Source of the DNA: Bradyrhizobium arachidis
Lineage (GTDB): Bacteria; Pseudomonadota; Alphaproteobacteria; Rhizobiales; Xanthobacteraceae
Assembly (NCBI RefSeq): GCF_024758505.1
Contig: NZ_CP077970.1
Span: 4,526,001 to 4,590,000 of the forward strand
Direction: 5' to 3'
DNA length: 64,000 nt
Numbering within the stretch: position 1 is the first letter of the stretch; the number at the start of each line of letters is the position of its first letter. Both the position numbers and the translations under genes were made by a program. Shown here in pieces: positions 46,024 to 56,758 of the stretch. The notes beneath the pieces were generated by a model that saw only the letters and a program-made list of their open reading frames with translations, searched no databases and was not told the origin of the DNA.

Positions 46024-46058
46024 GTGGTGGATTACGCCTTCGGCTAATCCACCCTACG
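46024..46058 (+). repeat. REP-like palindrome, copy D
   Basis: GGTGGATTACGCC / GGCTAATCCACC at 46026-46053, the same orientation as copy C. It lies between the hypothetical gene and the convergent selO gene. Confidence 0.75.
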
Positions 46059-46071
46059 TATCGAGTTTGCC

Positions 46072-47544
46072 TCACGTCCCGCAAAACGTCTGTAACACCC
46101 GCTGATCCGGCAGCGGCGGATCGGCGTAGGCTGCATAGTCCGGCTGATCCTCGAACGGCCTTGCCAGCACCTTCACCAGTTCCTCGAACGGCGCAAAATC
46201 GTTGTCGCGCATGGCGGCCTGGATCACGGCTTCGACGCGGTGGTTGCGCGGGATGAAGGCGGGATTGACTGCGTGCATGGCGGTGCGTCGTTCGGACGCC
46301 GATTGCGGCTCGGCGGCGAGGCGGGTGCGCCAGCGTCCGGCCCATTCGTCGAAGGCTGCGGGCTCCATGAACTGCGCGCGGACATCGGCGGCGTCATCAC
46401 CGGCGGCCTCGCCCAGCTTGCGGAAGGTGAGGGTGAAGTCGGCGCCGTTCTTTGCCATGGCATCTAACAGGTCCTGGATCAGCGCCTCGTCGCCGTCGCG
46501 CTCCGTGAACAGGCCGACCTTCTTGCGCAGGCCGGCCTGATAGGCGGCGCTGAACTGGTCCGAGAACGCGCCGAGGATGTCCTGCGCTTCGGCAATCGCC
46601 TTCTCCTGCTCGTCGGCGAACAGCGGCAGCAGGCATTCGGCGAGCCGGGTCAGATTCCACAGCGCGATGCGCGGCTGGTTGGCATAGGCATAGCGGCCCA
46701 TCTCGTCGATCGACGAGAACACCTGCGCGGGATCATAGGCATCCATGAAAGCGCAGGGGCCGTAATCGATGGTCTCGCCGGAGATGGAGCAGTTGTCGGT
46801 GTTCATCACGCCATGGATGAAGCCGACCAGTAGCCAGCGCGCGACGAGATCGGCCTGCCGCGCGGTGACACCCGCGAGCAGGGCGTGATAGGGACGCTCG
46901 ACGCCCGCGAGTTCCGGATAGTGGCGGGCGATGACGTGATCGGCGAGTTTTCGGATCGCGTCGGTGTCGCGGCGGACGGCAAAGAACTGGAAGGTGCCGA
47001 CACGGATGTGGCTGGACGCAATACGCGTCAGCACGGCGCCAGGCAGCGCGGTCTCGCGCAGCACGTGCTCGCCGGTGACGACGGCGGCAAGCGAGCGCGT
47101 GGTCGGAATGCCCAATGCGAACATGGCTTCGCTGACGATGTACTCCCGCAGCACAGGTCCGAGCGCCGCGCGCCCGTCGCCGCGGCGGGAGAACGGGGTG
47201 GGGCCGCTTCCCTTGAGCTGGATGTCGCGGCGAACGCCATCCCTGTCGATGACCTCGCCGAGCAGGATCGCCCGCCCGTCGCCGAGCTGGGGAACAAACT
47301 GCCCGAACTGGTGGCCGGCATAGGCCATGGCGATGGGGTCGGCACCCTCAGGCACCAGCTTGCCGGCGAGGATTTCCGCGCCCTCCGGCATCTCCAGGAG
47401 ATCCGGATCGAGCCCGAGCTGGAGCGCCAGCGGCCGATTCAGCTTGATCAGCCTGGGCGCGGCCACGGGGGTCGGCGCCACGCGGGCAAAGAAGCTGTCG
47501 GGCAGCGCCGAATAGGAGTTTTGGAAGGGGAAATGGACCGTCAT
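46072..47544 (-). CDS. selO: Protein adenylyltransferase SelO (YdiU)
   Basis: 490 residues. Pseudokinase-like fold that transfers AMP to protein Ser/Thr/Tyr residues; members act in oxidative stress. Family segments are clear: [14 protein letters not shown] at the start, [12 protein letters not shown], and [18 protein letters not shown]. The residues in the last segment correspond to the metal-binding/catalytic region. ATG 47544 has GAGG about 6 bases upstream. The C-terminal Sec residue seen in eukaryotic homologues is not expected; the protein ends VLQTFCGT, with a Cys three residues from the end. Confidence 0.92.
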   Translation of the reverse strand: MTVHFPFQNSYSALPDSFFARVAPTPVAAPRLIKLNRPLALQLGLDPDLLEMPEGAEILAGKLVPEGADPIAMAYAGHQFGQFVPQLGDGRAILLGEVIDRDGVRRDIQLKGSGPTPFSRRGDGRAALGPVLREYIVSEAMFALGIPTTRSLAAVVTGEHVLRETALPGAVLTRIASSHIRVGTFQFFAVRRDTDAIRKLADHVIARHYPELAGVERPYHALLAGVTARQADLVARWLLVGFIHGVMNTDNCSISGETIDYGPCAFMDAYDPAQVFSSIDEMGRYAYANQPRIALWNLTRLAECLLPLFADEQEKAIAEAQDILGAFSDQFSAAYQAGLRKKVGLFTERDGDEALIQDLLDAMAKNGADFTLTFRKLGEAAGDDAADVRAQFMEPAAFDEWAGRWRTRLAAEPQSASERRTAMHAVNPAFIPRNHRVEAVIQAAMRDNDFAPFEELVKVLARPFEDQPDYAAYADPPLPDQRVLQTFCGT

Positions 47545-47740
47545 GTCCCTCAAGATAGGCGTGGAACGCCTGATGGCAAAGGCTCAGGCCTCGGAGGCCC
47601 AAAAATGGGCGCATCTAGCCCAAAACAGGCCTTTCCCTTGGTTGCCGCACCCGTCCTCCCGAGGTAAACCCTGCCGCAACTTCGGACCGGCCACCTCAGC
47701 CGTCCGATTCGCTTCCTCCGACATTGATTTTGGGACGACC

Positions 47741-49513
47741 ATGCATCGCTACCGGTCACATACATGCGGCGCGCTCCGCGAGAGCAACATCGGCGAGAAG
47801 ATCCGCCTCTCGGGCTGGGTCCATCGCGTTCGCGACCATGGCGGCGTGCTGTTCATCGATTTGCGCGACCATTACGGCCTGACCCAGTGCGTGGTCGACC
47901 CGGACTCGCCGGCGTTCTCGCTCGCCGAGAAGCTGCGTTCCGAATTCGTGGTCAAGATGGACGGCAAGGTCCGCCGCCGCCCCGAGGGAACCGACAATGA
48001 CGACCTGCCGACCGGCAAGGTCGAGGTCTATGTCGCCGAGATCGAGGTGCTGGGCCCGGCCGGTGACCTGCCGCTGCCTGTCTTCGGCGACCAGGAATAC
48101 CCCGAGGATATCAGGCTGAAATACCGCTTCCTCGACCTGCGCCGCGAGAAGCTGCACCAGAACATCATGACGCGCGTTGCGATCATCGACTCCATGCGCC
48201 AGCGCATGAAGGGGCAGGGCTTCTTCGAGTTCAACACACCGATCCTGACCGCGTCCTCGCCGGAAGGCGCGCGCGACTTCCTCGTGCCGTCGCGCATCCA
48301 TCCCGGAAAATTCTATGCGCTTCCGCAGGCGCCGCAGCAGTACAAGCAACTGCTGATGATGTCGGGTTTTGACCGCTATTTCCAGATCGCGCCCTGCTTC
48401 CGCGACGAGGACCCGCGCGCCGACCGTCTGCCGGGCGAGTTTTACCAGCTCGACGTCGAGATGAGCTTTGTCACGCAGGATGACGTCTTTGCGGCGATGG
48501 AGCCCGTCATCACCGGCGTGTTCGAGGAATTTGCCAAGGGCAAGCCGGTGACGAAAGGCTGGCGCCGGATCCCGTTCGCCGAAGCGCTGCGCAAATACGG
48601 CAGCGACAAGCCGGACTTGCGCAACCCGATCGAGATGCAGGACGTCTCCGAGCATTTCCGCGGCTCCGGCTTCAAGGTCTTTGCGCGCATGCTCGAAGAC
48701 CCCAAGAACCAGGTCTGGGCGATCCCGGCTACGGGCGGCGGCTCACGCGCGTTCTGCGATCGCATGAACTCCTGGGCGCAGGGCGAGGGCCAGCCGGGTC
48801 TCGGCTACATCATGTGGCGCGAGGGCGGCGAGGGCGCTGGCCCGCTCGCGAACAACATCGGCGCTGAGCGCACGGCTGCGATCCGCGCGCAGCTCGGCGT
48901 CAAGGAGGGCGATGCCGCCTTCTTCGTCGCCGGCGATCCCGACAAGTTCTGGAAGTTTTCAGGCCTTGCCCGCAACAAGGTCGGCGAGGAGTTGAACCTC
49001 ACCGACAAGGAGCGGTTCGAGCTCGCCTGGATCGTCGACTTCCCGATGTACGAGTACAACGAGGACGACAAGAAGGTCGACTTCTCGCACAACCCGTTCT
49101 CGATGCCGCAGGGCGGTCTCGACGCGTTGAAGGGCCAGGACCCGCTGACCATCAAGGCGTTCCAGTACGACATCACCTGCAACGGCTACGAGATCGCCTC
49201 GGGCGGCATCCGCAACCACGTGCCGGAAGCCATGGTGAAGGCGTTCGAGATCGCCGGCTATGGCGAGCAGGAAGTGGTCGAGCGCTTTGGCGGCATGTAT
49301 CGCGCCTTCCAGTACGGCGCGCCGCCGCATGGCGGCATGGCAGCCGGCGTCGACCGCATCGTGATGCTGCTCTGCGGCACCACCAATCTGCGCGAGATCT
49401 CGCTGTTCCCGATGAACCAGCAGGCTATGGACCTCCTGATGGGCGCGCCGTCGGAAGCCACGACAAAGCAGCTCCGCGAGCTGCACGTGCGGGTGAACCT
49501 GCCGCAGAAGTGA
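47741..49513 (+). CDS. aspS: Aspartyl-tRNA synthetase
   Basis: 590 residues. Class II synthetase charging tRNA-Asp (possibly tRNA-Asn as well in alphaproteobacteria). N-terminal OB-fold ([20 protein letters not shown]), class II motif 2 region ([19 protein letters not shown]), the GAD insert domain, and motif 3 ([14 protein letters not shown]). ATG 47741 gives the family start [10 protein letters not shown]; an in-frame open region upstream to 47543 is not coding. Confidence 0.96.
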   Translation: MHRYRSHTCGALRESNIGEKIRLSGWVHRVRDHGGVLFIDLRDHYGLTQCVVDPDSPAFSLAEKLRSEFVVKMDGKVRRRPEGTDNDDLPTGKVEVYVAEIEVLGPAGDLPLPVFGDQEYPEDIRLKYRFLDLRREKLHQNIMTRVAIIDSMRQRMKGQGFFEFNTPILTASSPEGARDFLVPSRIHPGKFYALPQAPQQYKQLLMMSGFDRYFQIAPCFRDEDPRADRLPGEFYQLDVEMSFVTQDDVFAAMEPVITGVFEEFAKGKPVTKGWRRIPFAEALRKYGSDKPDLRNPIEMQDVSEHFRGSGFKVFARMLEDPKNQVWAIPATGGGSRAFCDRMNSWAQGEGQPGLGYIMWREGGEGAGPLANNIGAERTAAIRAQLGVKEGDAAFFVAGDPDKFWKFSGLARNKVGEELNLTDKERFELAWIVDFPMYEYNEDDKKVDFSHNPFSMPQGGLDALKGQDPLTIKAFQYDITCNGYEIASGGIRNHVPEAMVKAFEIAGYGEQEVVERFGGMYRAFQYGAPPHGGMAAGVDRIVMLLCGTTNLREISLFPMNQQAMDLLMGAPSEATTKQLRELHVRVNLPQK

Positions 49514-49558
49514 CGCGCTCTTCGCCTCTTCTGAGGCGTGAGCGAGCTATCCCAACGT

Positions 49559-49643
49559 CGTCATGCCCGGGCTTGTCCCGGGCATCCACGTTTTTGGCGC
49601 GGCACGAAGAACGTGGATGGCCGGGACAAGCCCGGCCATGACG
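49559..49643. repeat. Palindromic repeat after aspS
   Basis: Arms CGTCATGCCCGGGCTTGTCC and GGGACAAGCCCGGCCATGAC, with inner arms ATCCACG/CGTGGAT. It forms a strong hairpin and separates aspS from the convergent gene at 49660. It resembles a common Bradyrhizobium interspersed repeat (recall). Confidence 0.8.
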
Positions 49644-49659
49644 GGGACGGCGCCGTCCC

Positions 49660-51627
49660 CTAAAGCCCCGTCGAAGCCTCGATGTGGAATTGCGCCAGCG
49701 CGATCACCGGCTCGACGTTCAGCACGTCCAGCAACTGCATCACCGGCACCTTGCCGAGTGGCGTCAGCTTGATGACGAGCGTCTGGCCCGAAGTCTCGAC
49801 GAAGCGGGCGATGGCTTCGACGGCGGCAGCCACGTCGGCATTTGACCCCGCGATCTCTGCGCCGTTGGTCCTGATCATGTCGGCGATGGCGCGGCGGGCG
49901 GCGTCACGGCTGACGTTCTGAATGCGGGCAAATTGCGCGACCGCAAGGTCGACGCCGCCCGTGTCGCGCAAGCTCAGCTCGATCGCGCCGGCCTCGATCT
50001 GGGTGGCCTGCTGCATCGCCTGCGCCGGATCGGCCGAGAACATCTCGCGCGGGACATTGGCGAGCGCGATACTGGCTTGCGCCTTCAGGATGTTGCCGAG
50101 ATCGATGGTCGCGGGCGTCAGCACGAAGGCGCCTGAGGATTCGGTCCAGGCCGCGCCGAGATCAACGTTGAGCGCCAACTTGTCGATGCCCGCGGCAATC
50201 AGCGGCGCCAGCGCCGGGTTGCTAGGGTCGGTCGGCACGACCATTTTCGCGACAAAACTGGCCTTGGTGGGGATTGAACCTACGAGCTGGCCCCAGTTCA
50301 GGCTGAGTGTGTCGATGTTGACCGTCTTGTTGGTGGACTTGTGCGGCGAGACGACGCCCTTGATCTCCGCGCCTTCGAGCACGCGGAACACGCCGAGCAC
50401 CTGATCCGGTGTCGGTTTCTGCGCGAGATTGGCGAACTGCGCCGCCCAGCGCATCAGGTTCGCCGTGCTGAAGGCTTTGAGCGCAAAACGCTCCATCCTG
50501 ACCTGTCCCTGCGGTGAGGGCGCATCGAGGCCTTCCAGCGCGATCTCGCCCTCGCCGTATCTGACGGCTCTGAGCTTGCCGGTCCCTTGCGGCGTGCTGA
50601 TCGACATCGTGCCGATCTCGGCCTTGCCGACGCGCAGGCCCTCATAGAGCCCGGCGAGCTTTTCCATCATCTCCCGCGATTGTGTCGGCGTCGGCGGCTT
50701 CGATGGATCCTTCGGCAGCAAAGCCAAAATCTCGGCGGGCCGGAATTTGGCGGGTTGCAGCGCGATGTCGTCGATGCTGAAGCCGTCGACCTGCGCGCGC
50801 ACGCCTTGCGCCGACGTCACCACATAGGTGCCCGTCGAGACCTGCCGGTAGATGCGGTGGAAGCTGTCGTCATTGGCCTTCTGCGGATCCAGGATGGCGG
50901 CAACCGCGGTCCCATCGAAATCATTGACGATCACGTTGGTGATTTCGCCGGTCAACTTGTCGGGTCGGACCGGCTGCTGCACGTTGAAGGTGAAGGCAGC
51001 GCGGTCCAGTTTTGCCGCATCGAACTTGCCGCGGTCGATCTTCTCAATCGCGAGGCCCGAATAGGTGATGTCGCCGCTGCCGGGTCCGGTGGAGCCGGGG
51101 TTGACGGTGATGGCAATGGTCGGCGCCACGACCGAGGACGCGGTGATGCCCAGAAACTGATCGAGCGCAAACCGGTACAGGTCGATCAGGGAGTCCGAGG
51201 CGGGCGCACCCTGCGTGCGGATCGGGCCGGAGAAGTCGCGCACCGTGATCTGCGGCGCCTTGTAGGCGGCCTTCAGATTGGCCGCGCCGGCAGCGCCCTC
51301 GAACGCGAACTGCACATCCGATACCTCGATGCTGTCGGCCGAGACCTTGGTGTCGTCGATCTGGCGAACACCGGCCGCCTTGATGCCGGCGATCTTGACG
51401 CTGGTCTGCGCCCCACGCTCGACGGCGATGTCGTCGATGGTCAGCGTCCGGGTCGCCAGATCGAAGGCGACCTTGCCGTGGCTCGCCTTGCCGCCGCCGG
51501 CACGGAGCTGCTCGAATGCGGCATCGACCTCGGCCGTGGCGCGGTGCTGGACGTAGGCGTTGAAGCCGAACCATCCCCCCGCTGCGATAACGGCCAAGGC
51601 GATCAAGCCGATCAGGATACGCTTCAT
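49660..51627 (-). CDS. Large membrane-anchored protein of unknown function
   Basis: 655 residues. An N-terminal membrane anchor (RILIGLIALAVIAAGGWFGF) is followed by a long periplasmic-type domain of repeated beta strands, resembling AsmA-like or similar envelope proteins in general pattern, though no family signature is decisive. The C-terminal third has several NVDLGAAWTESSGAF-like strands. ATG 51627 fits the anchor; the longer frame to 51663 is disregarded. The gene is divergent from maeB, 248 bases apart. Confidence 0.75.
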   Translation of the reverse strand: MKRILIGLIALAVIAAGGWFGFNAYVQHRATAEVDAAFEQLRAGGGKASHGKVAFDLATRTLTIDDIAVERGAQTSVKIAGIKAAGVRQIDDTKVSADSIEVSDVQFAFEGAAGAANLKAAYKAPQITVRDFSGPIRTQGAPASDSLIDLYRFALDQFLGITASSVVAPTIAITVNPGSTGPGSGDITYSGLAIEKIDRGKFDAAKLDRAAFTFNVQQPVRPDKLTGEITNVIVNDFDGTAVAAILDPQKANDDSFHRIYRQVSTGTYVVTSAQGVRAQVDGFSIDDIALQPAKFRPAEILALLPKDPSKPPTPTQSREMMEKLAGLYEGLRVGKAEIGTMSISTPQGTGKLRAVRYGEGEIALEGLDAPSPQGQVRMERFALKAFSTANLMRWAAQFANLAQKPTPDQVLGVFRVLEGAEIKGVVSPHKSTNKTVNIDTLSLNWGQLVGSIPTKASFVAKMVVPTDPSNPALAPLIAAGIDKLALNVDLGAAWTESSGAFVLTPATIDLGNILKAQASIALANVPREMFSADPAQAMQQATQIEAGAIELSLRDTGGVDLAVAQFARIQNVSRDAARRAIADMIRTNGAEIAGSNADVAAAVEAIARFVETSGQTLVIKLTPLGKVPVMQLLDVLNVEPVIALAQFHIEASTGL

Positions 51628-51875
51628 TCGGTCAGCTCCGGTTGCCGCTCTTCCGCCGAGCAACCTGCCATATTCGCAATCGGCGGGCCGGTCCAGAGAA
51701 AGCTATGGTTTTCAAGCGTTTGACGCTGTGCTCTGTTGATGGGAGCGCAATCGGATGTTGCCACCATGCCGTCGGCCGTGCTTCATCCGGTTTCCATGAC
51801 CCGGAATACAGGTTGCCTGCCGGGCCGGGTCTGAGAAAAAGGTTTTGAGGCCGGAAACGCGAGGCGAGACTCCGC

Positions 51876-54185
51876 ATGTCGTCCTATTCTGAAGATCTGC
51901 ATTCGGCTGCACTGGCCTATCACCGCCTGCCGCGGCCCGGGAAGCTGGAGATCCAGGCCACCAAGCCGCTCGCCAACCAGCGCGACCTTGCGCTGGCCTA
52001 TTCGCCGGGCGTCGCCGCCGCCTGCACCGAGATCGCCAAGAACCCGGCTGAGGCCGCTTCGCTGACGACCCGCGCCAATCTGGTCGCCGTGGTCTCGAAC
52101 GGCACCGCCGTGCTTGGTCTCGGCAATATCGGCCCGCTGGCATCCAAGCCGGTCATGGAAGGCAAGGCGGTCCTGTTCAAGAAATTCGCCGGCATCGACG
52201 TCTTCGACATCGAGATCGCTGCCGACACGATCCAGCGGGTGGTCGAGACGGTGGCAGCGCTCGAGCCGACCTTTGGCGGCATCAATCTCGAGGACATCCG
52301 TGGCCCCGAGTGCTTCGAGATCGAGGCACAGCTCAAGGAGCGGATGAAGATCCCGGTCTTCCACGACGACCAGCATGGCACCGCGATCATCGTTGCTGCC
52401 GCCGTCACCAACGGCCTGCGGCTGAACGGCAAGAAGCTGTCGGATGTGAAGATCGTGGCGTCGGGGGCAGGGGCCGCGGCAATCGCCACGTTGAACCTAC
52501 TGGTCTCGATGGGCGCGCAGCGCAAGAACATCTGGGTCTGCGACATCGACGGTCTCGTCTATGACGGCCGCAACACGCAGATGGATCGCTGGAAGGCGGT
52601 CTACGCCCAGAAGACCGACAAGCGGACGCTCGCCGACGTGATCGGCGGTGCCGATATCTTCTTAGGTCTGTCGGCGCCGAACGTGCTGAAGCCCGAGATG
52701 GCCAAGGAGATGGCCGATCAACCCCTGATCATGGCGCTCGCCAACCCCAATCCGGAGATCATGCCGGAGGAGGCGCGGAAAGCGCGCCCCGACGCGATGA
52801 TCTGCACAGGCCGCTCCGACTATCCGAACCAGGTCAATAACGTCCTCTGCTTCCCCTTCATCTTCCGCGGCGCGCTCGACGTCGGCGCCACCGCCATCAA
52901 TGAGGAGATGAAGCACGCCGCCGTCGAGGCGATCGCGCAGCTCGCGCGCGAGGCGCCGTCGGACGCCGTCGCGCAAGGCTTTGACAGCGGCGAGACGCAA
53001 GGGTTCGGGCCGGGTTCGCTGATCCCGAGTCCCTTTGATCCGCGGCTCATCCTGCGCATCGCGCCGGCCGTCGCCAAGGCGGCGATGGAATCGGGCGTGG
53101 CGACACGGCCGATCGCCAATTTCGACGACTATGCCACGCAGCTCACCCGCTTTGCCTTCCGTTCCGGCCTCGTCATGAAGCCGATGTTCGCCAAGGCAAA
53201 GACCCAGCCGGTGCGGGTGATCTATGCCGAGGGCGAGGACGAGCGCGTGTTGCGCGCCACCCAGGTGGTGCTGGAGGAGAAGCTGGCGCGGCCCATTCTC
53301 GTCGGCCGTCCGTCGGTCGTGGAAGCCCGCATCAAGCGCTTCGGCTTGTCGATCAAGGCCGGCAAGGATTTTGACCTGGTCAATCCCGAGGACGATCCGC
53401 GCTACCGCTCCTATGTGCAGTCCTATGTCGAGGTCGCTGGCCGCCGCGGCGTCACGCCGGAAGGTGCCCGCACCGTGGTGCGCACCAACAACACGGTGAT
53501 CGCGGCGCTCGCGGTGATGCGCGGGGAGGCCGATGCCATGCTGTGCGGCGTCGAGGGCCGCTACATGAGCCATCTGCGCCATGTCCGCGAGATCATCGGC
53601 TTCTGCCCGGGGATCCACGAATATGCCGCGCTGGCGCTGATGATCACCGCCAAGGGCGCGCATTTCATCGCCGACACCCAGGTGCGGCCGAACCCGAGCG
53701 CCGAGGAGCTCGCGGAAGTCGCGGCACTGGCCGCGATCCATGTCCAGCGCTTCAACCTGAAGCCCAAGGTCGCCTTCGTGTCGCATTCCGATTTCGGCAG
53801 CTACGACACCGACTCCTCGCGCAAGATGCGCCGGGCGACCCAGCTTCTCCAGGAGAGGCACCCCGAGATCGAGGCCGACGGCGAGATGCAGGCCGACACA
53901 GCGCTGTCGGGCGTGGCCCGCAAGCTGGTGCTGCCGCATTCGCACCTGGAGGGCGAGGCCAACATCCTGATCATGCCGACGCTGGACGCGGCCAACATCG
54001 CCTATCAGACCATCAAGGTGCTGGCCGACGCGCTGCCCGTGGGCCCGATCCTGATCGGCCCGGCGCGCCCAGCGCACATCCTCACCCCCGGCGTCACCGC
54101 ACGCGGCATCCTCAACATGACCGCGGTCTCCGTCGTCGAAGCCCAGGAACGCGCCGCAAGGCAGCAGCCGACGCTGTTCACGTAG
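51876..54185 (+). CDS. maeB: NADP-dependent malic enzyme with C-terminal phosphotransacetylase-like domain
   Basis: 769 residues. Oxidative decarboxylation of malate to pyruvate. The malic domain is N-terminal (KPLANQRDLALAYSPGVAAAC), then a Rossmann segment VASGAGAAAIATLNLL, and the last ~330 residues are homologous to phosphate acetyltransferase (VIYAEGEDERVLRATQVV..., HFIADTQVRPNPSAEELAEV). This fused architecture is usual for MaeB in alphaproteobacteria. ATG 51876. Alone in its transcription unit. Confidence 0.94.
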   Translation: MSSYSEDLHSAALAYHRLPRPGKLEIQATKPLANQRDLALAYSPGVAAACTEIAKNPAEAASLTTRANLVAVVSNGTAVLGLGNIGPLASKPVMEGKAVLFKKFAGIDVFDIEIAADTIQRVVETVAALEPTFGGINLEDIRGPECFEIEAQLKERMKIPVFHDDQHGTAIIVAAAVTNGLRLNGKKLSDVKIVASGAGAAAIATLNLLVSMGAQRKNIWVCDIDGLVYDGRNTQMDRWKAVYAQKTDKRTLADVIGGADIFLGLSAPNVLKPEMAKEMADQPLIMALANPNPEIMPEEARKARPDAMICTGRSDYPNQVNNVLCFPFIFRGALDVGATAINEEMKHAAVEAIAQLAREAPSDAVAQGFDSGETQGFGPGSLIPSPFDPRLILRIAPAVAKAAMESGVATRPIANFDDYATQLTRFAFRSGLVMKPMFAKAKTQPVRVIYAEGEDERVLRATQVVLEEKLARPILVGRPSVVEARIKRFGLSIKAGKDFDLVNPEDDPRYRSYVQSYVEVAGRRGVTPEGARTVVRTNNTVIAALAVMRGEADAMLCGVEGRYMSHLRHVREIIGFCPGIHEYAALALMITAKGAHFIADTQVRPNPSAEELAEVAALAAIHVQRFNLKPKVAFVSHSDFGSYDTDSSRKMRRATQLLQERHPEIEADGEMQADTALSGVARKLVLPHSHLEGEANILIMPTLDAANIAYQTIKVLADALPVGPILIGPARPAHILTPGVTARGILNMTAVSVVEAQERAARQQPTLFT

Positions 54186-54385
54186 GCTTCGTGTCAGGAC
54201 TTTCCCTCGTCCCGCAAGTGGGGCGAGGGAACACGTTTTCCCAAGACGACAATTCAACGCGCTTTCAACAACGCTTCCAGATTTCCCTATTTGAGATTCC
54301 GGATTTCCCTGTTTGAAAAGGTCCGGGGAACCTTCATAATCGCTCCCGCGTCCCGCCGCCAAAGCCTGAGCCAAGAGGCCCGACC

Positions 54386-54838
54386 ATGCCAGCGTTCGTT
54401 ACCTTCGGGCGAATCCTGTTCGCCGTGCTGTTCATCTACACCGGCGCGACAAAACTGTTCGCGATTCAGGCCACGGCGGATTTCATCGCCACGAAGGTCA
54501 CCGTGCCTGAGATGGTCACGCCCTATACCCAGCAGGTGGAGCAGGCGACCGGGATGACGACGCCGCAACTTTTGGCGATTGCGGTCGGGGCGCTCGAGAT
54601 CATCGCGGGGTTGATGATCGCGCTGAATTTCGGCGCGCGCTTCTTCGCGATGCTCCTGATCATCTACGTCGCCGTTGCGACCGTGCTGTTCTACGATTTC
54701 TGGAATCAGGTACCACCCGAGAACGCCAAGATGCTCGTGGACGCGCTGAAGAACCTATCGATCATCGGCGCGCTGTTCATGATCATGGGCTATGGCCGGG
54801 CGACCCGCCCGGTAGAAGCGGCCTACGGGGACGTCTAA
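54386..54838 (+). CDS. DoxX-family membrane protein
   Basis: 150 residues, four hydrophobic segments with the first FGRILFAVLFIYTGATKL resembling the DoxX-family N-terminal helix and the typical small loop between helices 1 and 2. Biochemical role unknown; often linked with thiosulfate oxidation or redox functions. The roughly 200 bases before it contain two GATTTCCC-type short repeats (54275-54316), and no other gene. Confidence 0.8.
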   Translation: MPAFVTFGRILFAVLFIYTGATKLFAIQATADFIATKVTVPEMVTPYTQQVEQATGMTTPQLLAIAVGALEIIAGLMIALNFGARFFAMLLIIYVAVATVLFYDFWNQVPPENAKMLVDALKNLSIIGALFMIMGYGRATRPVEAAYGDV

Positions 54839-54912
54839 AGCGTTTTCGAGCGAAGTGGGGCCGGTTCGCGTCAAGAAAACGCGTCCAAACAAAAATCGAG
54901 AGCGCCTTCACG
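54838..54912. repeat. Interspersed repeat after the DoxX-like gene
   Basis: Starts AAAGCGTTTTCGAGCGAAGT at the stop codon and continues GGTTCGCGTCAAGAAAACGC. This is a type I know from many Rhizobiales intergenic regions (recall). The remaining gap up to 55137 holds the probable promoter of the next gene and no other feature I can see. Confidence 0.6.
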
Positions 54913-55137
54913 AATCGCAACCAGGATTGCGCGAGCGCCAATGTTGCTGGAGATGTCTGGCGTGAACGCGCGTGCACAGCTTGCGATATTTTTTGAACCT
55001 CCATTCACACGCAATTGCATAATAGCAACAGCCGCTTGTCAAAATCGGCTTCGTCGGTTGAGCGGCGAGACTCTCGTCTTGTCGCGACGAGTTCCATCCC
55101 ACTAGTTGTAACCACGTTGTCCTTGGGGCGAGTGGGG

Positions 55138-56556
55138 GTGGACTTGAGTGAATTGAGACTGTCATTTGCGCGTGTGGCCGCGCTTGCAGGCGTCACATGC
55201 GCGGCAATGTCCGTGAGCCCCCTCGCAGAGGCCGCCGATCTGCCCGTCAAGGCACCCCCGCAAGTCGTTCCGGTCGCAAGCTGGACGCAGTTCTATGTCG
55301 GCGCGGGTCTCGGCTTCGATTTTGCGACGGGACAATCGAATCTGGCACCGATCGGCGGTCCAGCCGCATTCAACATCACGGGCCTGCAGGGCGCCGACCT
55401 CGGACTGACGGCCTTTGCCGGCTTCGACGTTCAGCTCGGATCGCAATTCGTGGTCGGCGGCTTCGTCGACTATGACTGGTCGCGGCAGAAATCGTCGGCG
55501 TCGATCGGCGCGTTCGGAATCAATTTCACCGCGACGATGCCGTCGCTCGACCAGGCCTGGACGATCGGCGGCCGCGCCGGCGTCCTGGTGAGCCCGGACG
55601 TGCTGCTCTACGGTCTCGCCGGCTATACCGAGACGAAGCTCGACAATTGGGGCTTCAACTTTACCCAACCTGGCCGCCCGGACTTTGCGGTGCAGGAAGC
55701 CAAGCTGACGTCCCGCGGCTATACGGTCGGTGTCGGCGCCGAATATCGCCTCGCCAACAATCTGTCGCTGCGCGGCGAGTATCGCTATGTCGGCCTCGGC
55801 AGCATGACGACGGTCGATGCCGTCAACGGCGCGGTCTGGACCACCGATCTCTCCGAGCACATCGTGCGCATCAGCGCGGCCTACCGCTTTGGCCAGTTCG
55901 GCACGGCCACGCCGGCTGCCGCAGCGGCGCCGGTGCGCAATCCGGCCTGGACCGGCTTCTATGTCGGTGCAGGCATCGGTGGCGACGCCATCGCGCCGCA
56001 TGTCGCGGGCACGATCACCGGCGGGCTCGATATCAAGGGCGCGGGCCTCGGCGGCGCCGATATCGGCGGCACCTTCATGGCCGGCTACGACCGCCAGATC
56101 GCGCCAAGCTGGGTCGTCGGCGTCTTCGCCCTGGTCGACATTGCCACCAATGGCGGCGCCCGCTTCAGCGCGTCCGCGGTCGGCGGCGACGTGCTCGCGT
56201 CGGACCTGGCAGCCGTGCAATGGGGCTGGACCGTCGGCGGCCGCGTCGGCTACCTCGTGACATCAAGTACGCTCGTCTACCTGCTCGGCGGCTACAGCGG
56301 CACGACGCTGCATTCCGTCAGCTACGGCTTCGCCGGCCTGGACGGGACCGGGCCGACGCCGGAATATCGCGGCGCCACCTTCGGCGGCGGCTTCGAACGG
56401 TTCTTCACCGACACGGTCTCGGCGCGCGCCGAATATCGCGTGACGCATCTGAACACGCTGGACAATCTGGTCGCGCCGAACTTCGATACGCTGAGTGCGG
56501 GCGGCACGGTGCATACGCTGCGCGCCGTGCTGTCCTATCACCTGCCGACGCGGTAA
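55138..56556 (+). CDS. Outer-membrane protein with two tandem barrel domains (second)
   Basis: 472 residues. Signal-like N-terminus ends near SVSPLAEA. Two barrel modules follow, about residues 35-265 and 275-472, each starting with a W-T-x-F-Y-V-G-A-G motif (SWTQFYVGAGLG and AWTGFYVGAGIG) and joined by an Ala/Pro linker (TPAAAAAPVRNP). Modules are less alike than in the 26647 gene. The ending VLSYHLPTR lacks the usual aromatic last residue. The start is GTG 55138 (GAGTGGGG upstream); ATG 55015 is in frame but has no signal. Confidence 0.75.
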   Translation: MDLSELRLSFARVAALAGVTCAAMSVSPLAEAADLPVKAPPQVVPVASWTQFYVGAGLGFDFATGQSNLAPIGGPAAFNITGLQGADLGLTAFAGFDVQLGSQFVVGGFVDYDWSRQKSSASIGAFGINFTATMPSLDQAWTIGGRAGVLVSPDVLLYGLAGYTETKLDNWGFNFTQPGRPDFAVQEAKLTSRGYTVGVGAEYRLANNLSLRGEYRYVGLGSMTTVDAVNGAVWTTDLSEHIVRISAAYRFGQFGTATPAAAAAPVRNPAWTGFYVGAGIGGDAIAPHVAGTITGGLDIKGAGLGGADIGGTFMAGYDRQIAPSWVVGVFALVDIATNGGARFSASAVGGDVLASDLAAVQWGWTVGGRVGYLVTSSTLVYLLGGYSGTTLHSVSYGFAGLDGTGPTPEYRGATFGGGFERFFTDTVSARAEYRVTHLNTLDNLVAPNFDTLSAGGTVHTLRAVLSYHLPTR

Positions 56557-56758
56557 GCGGTAGTCGCGGGGCGCCACTAATACGGCTTCCTGCGACAAAT
56601 TTCGGCAGCCTCCTGAGGTTGTGCTGTGTTGCCTCGGCAACACCGGGCCGGAATTCGCATTGTTTCTGGATGTTGCTCTCCCGCACCTGTGGGAACTTCG
56701 GCATATTCGCAGCCGATAGGACCAAAATCACAGTTTGATTCGTTGCAGGTGGGGCCGG

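Noticed and set aside
54275..54316. GATTTCCCTGTTT-like repeat before the DoxX-like gene as a fifth leader copy
   Set aside because: Only a dozen bases match, in a different orientation and order; too weak to count with copies a-d.
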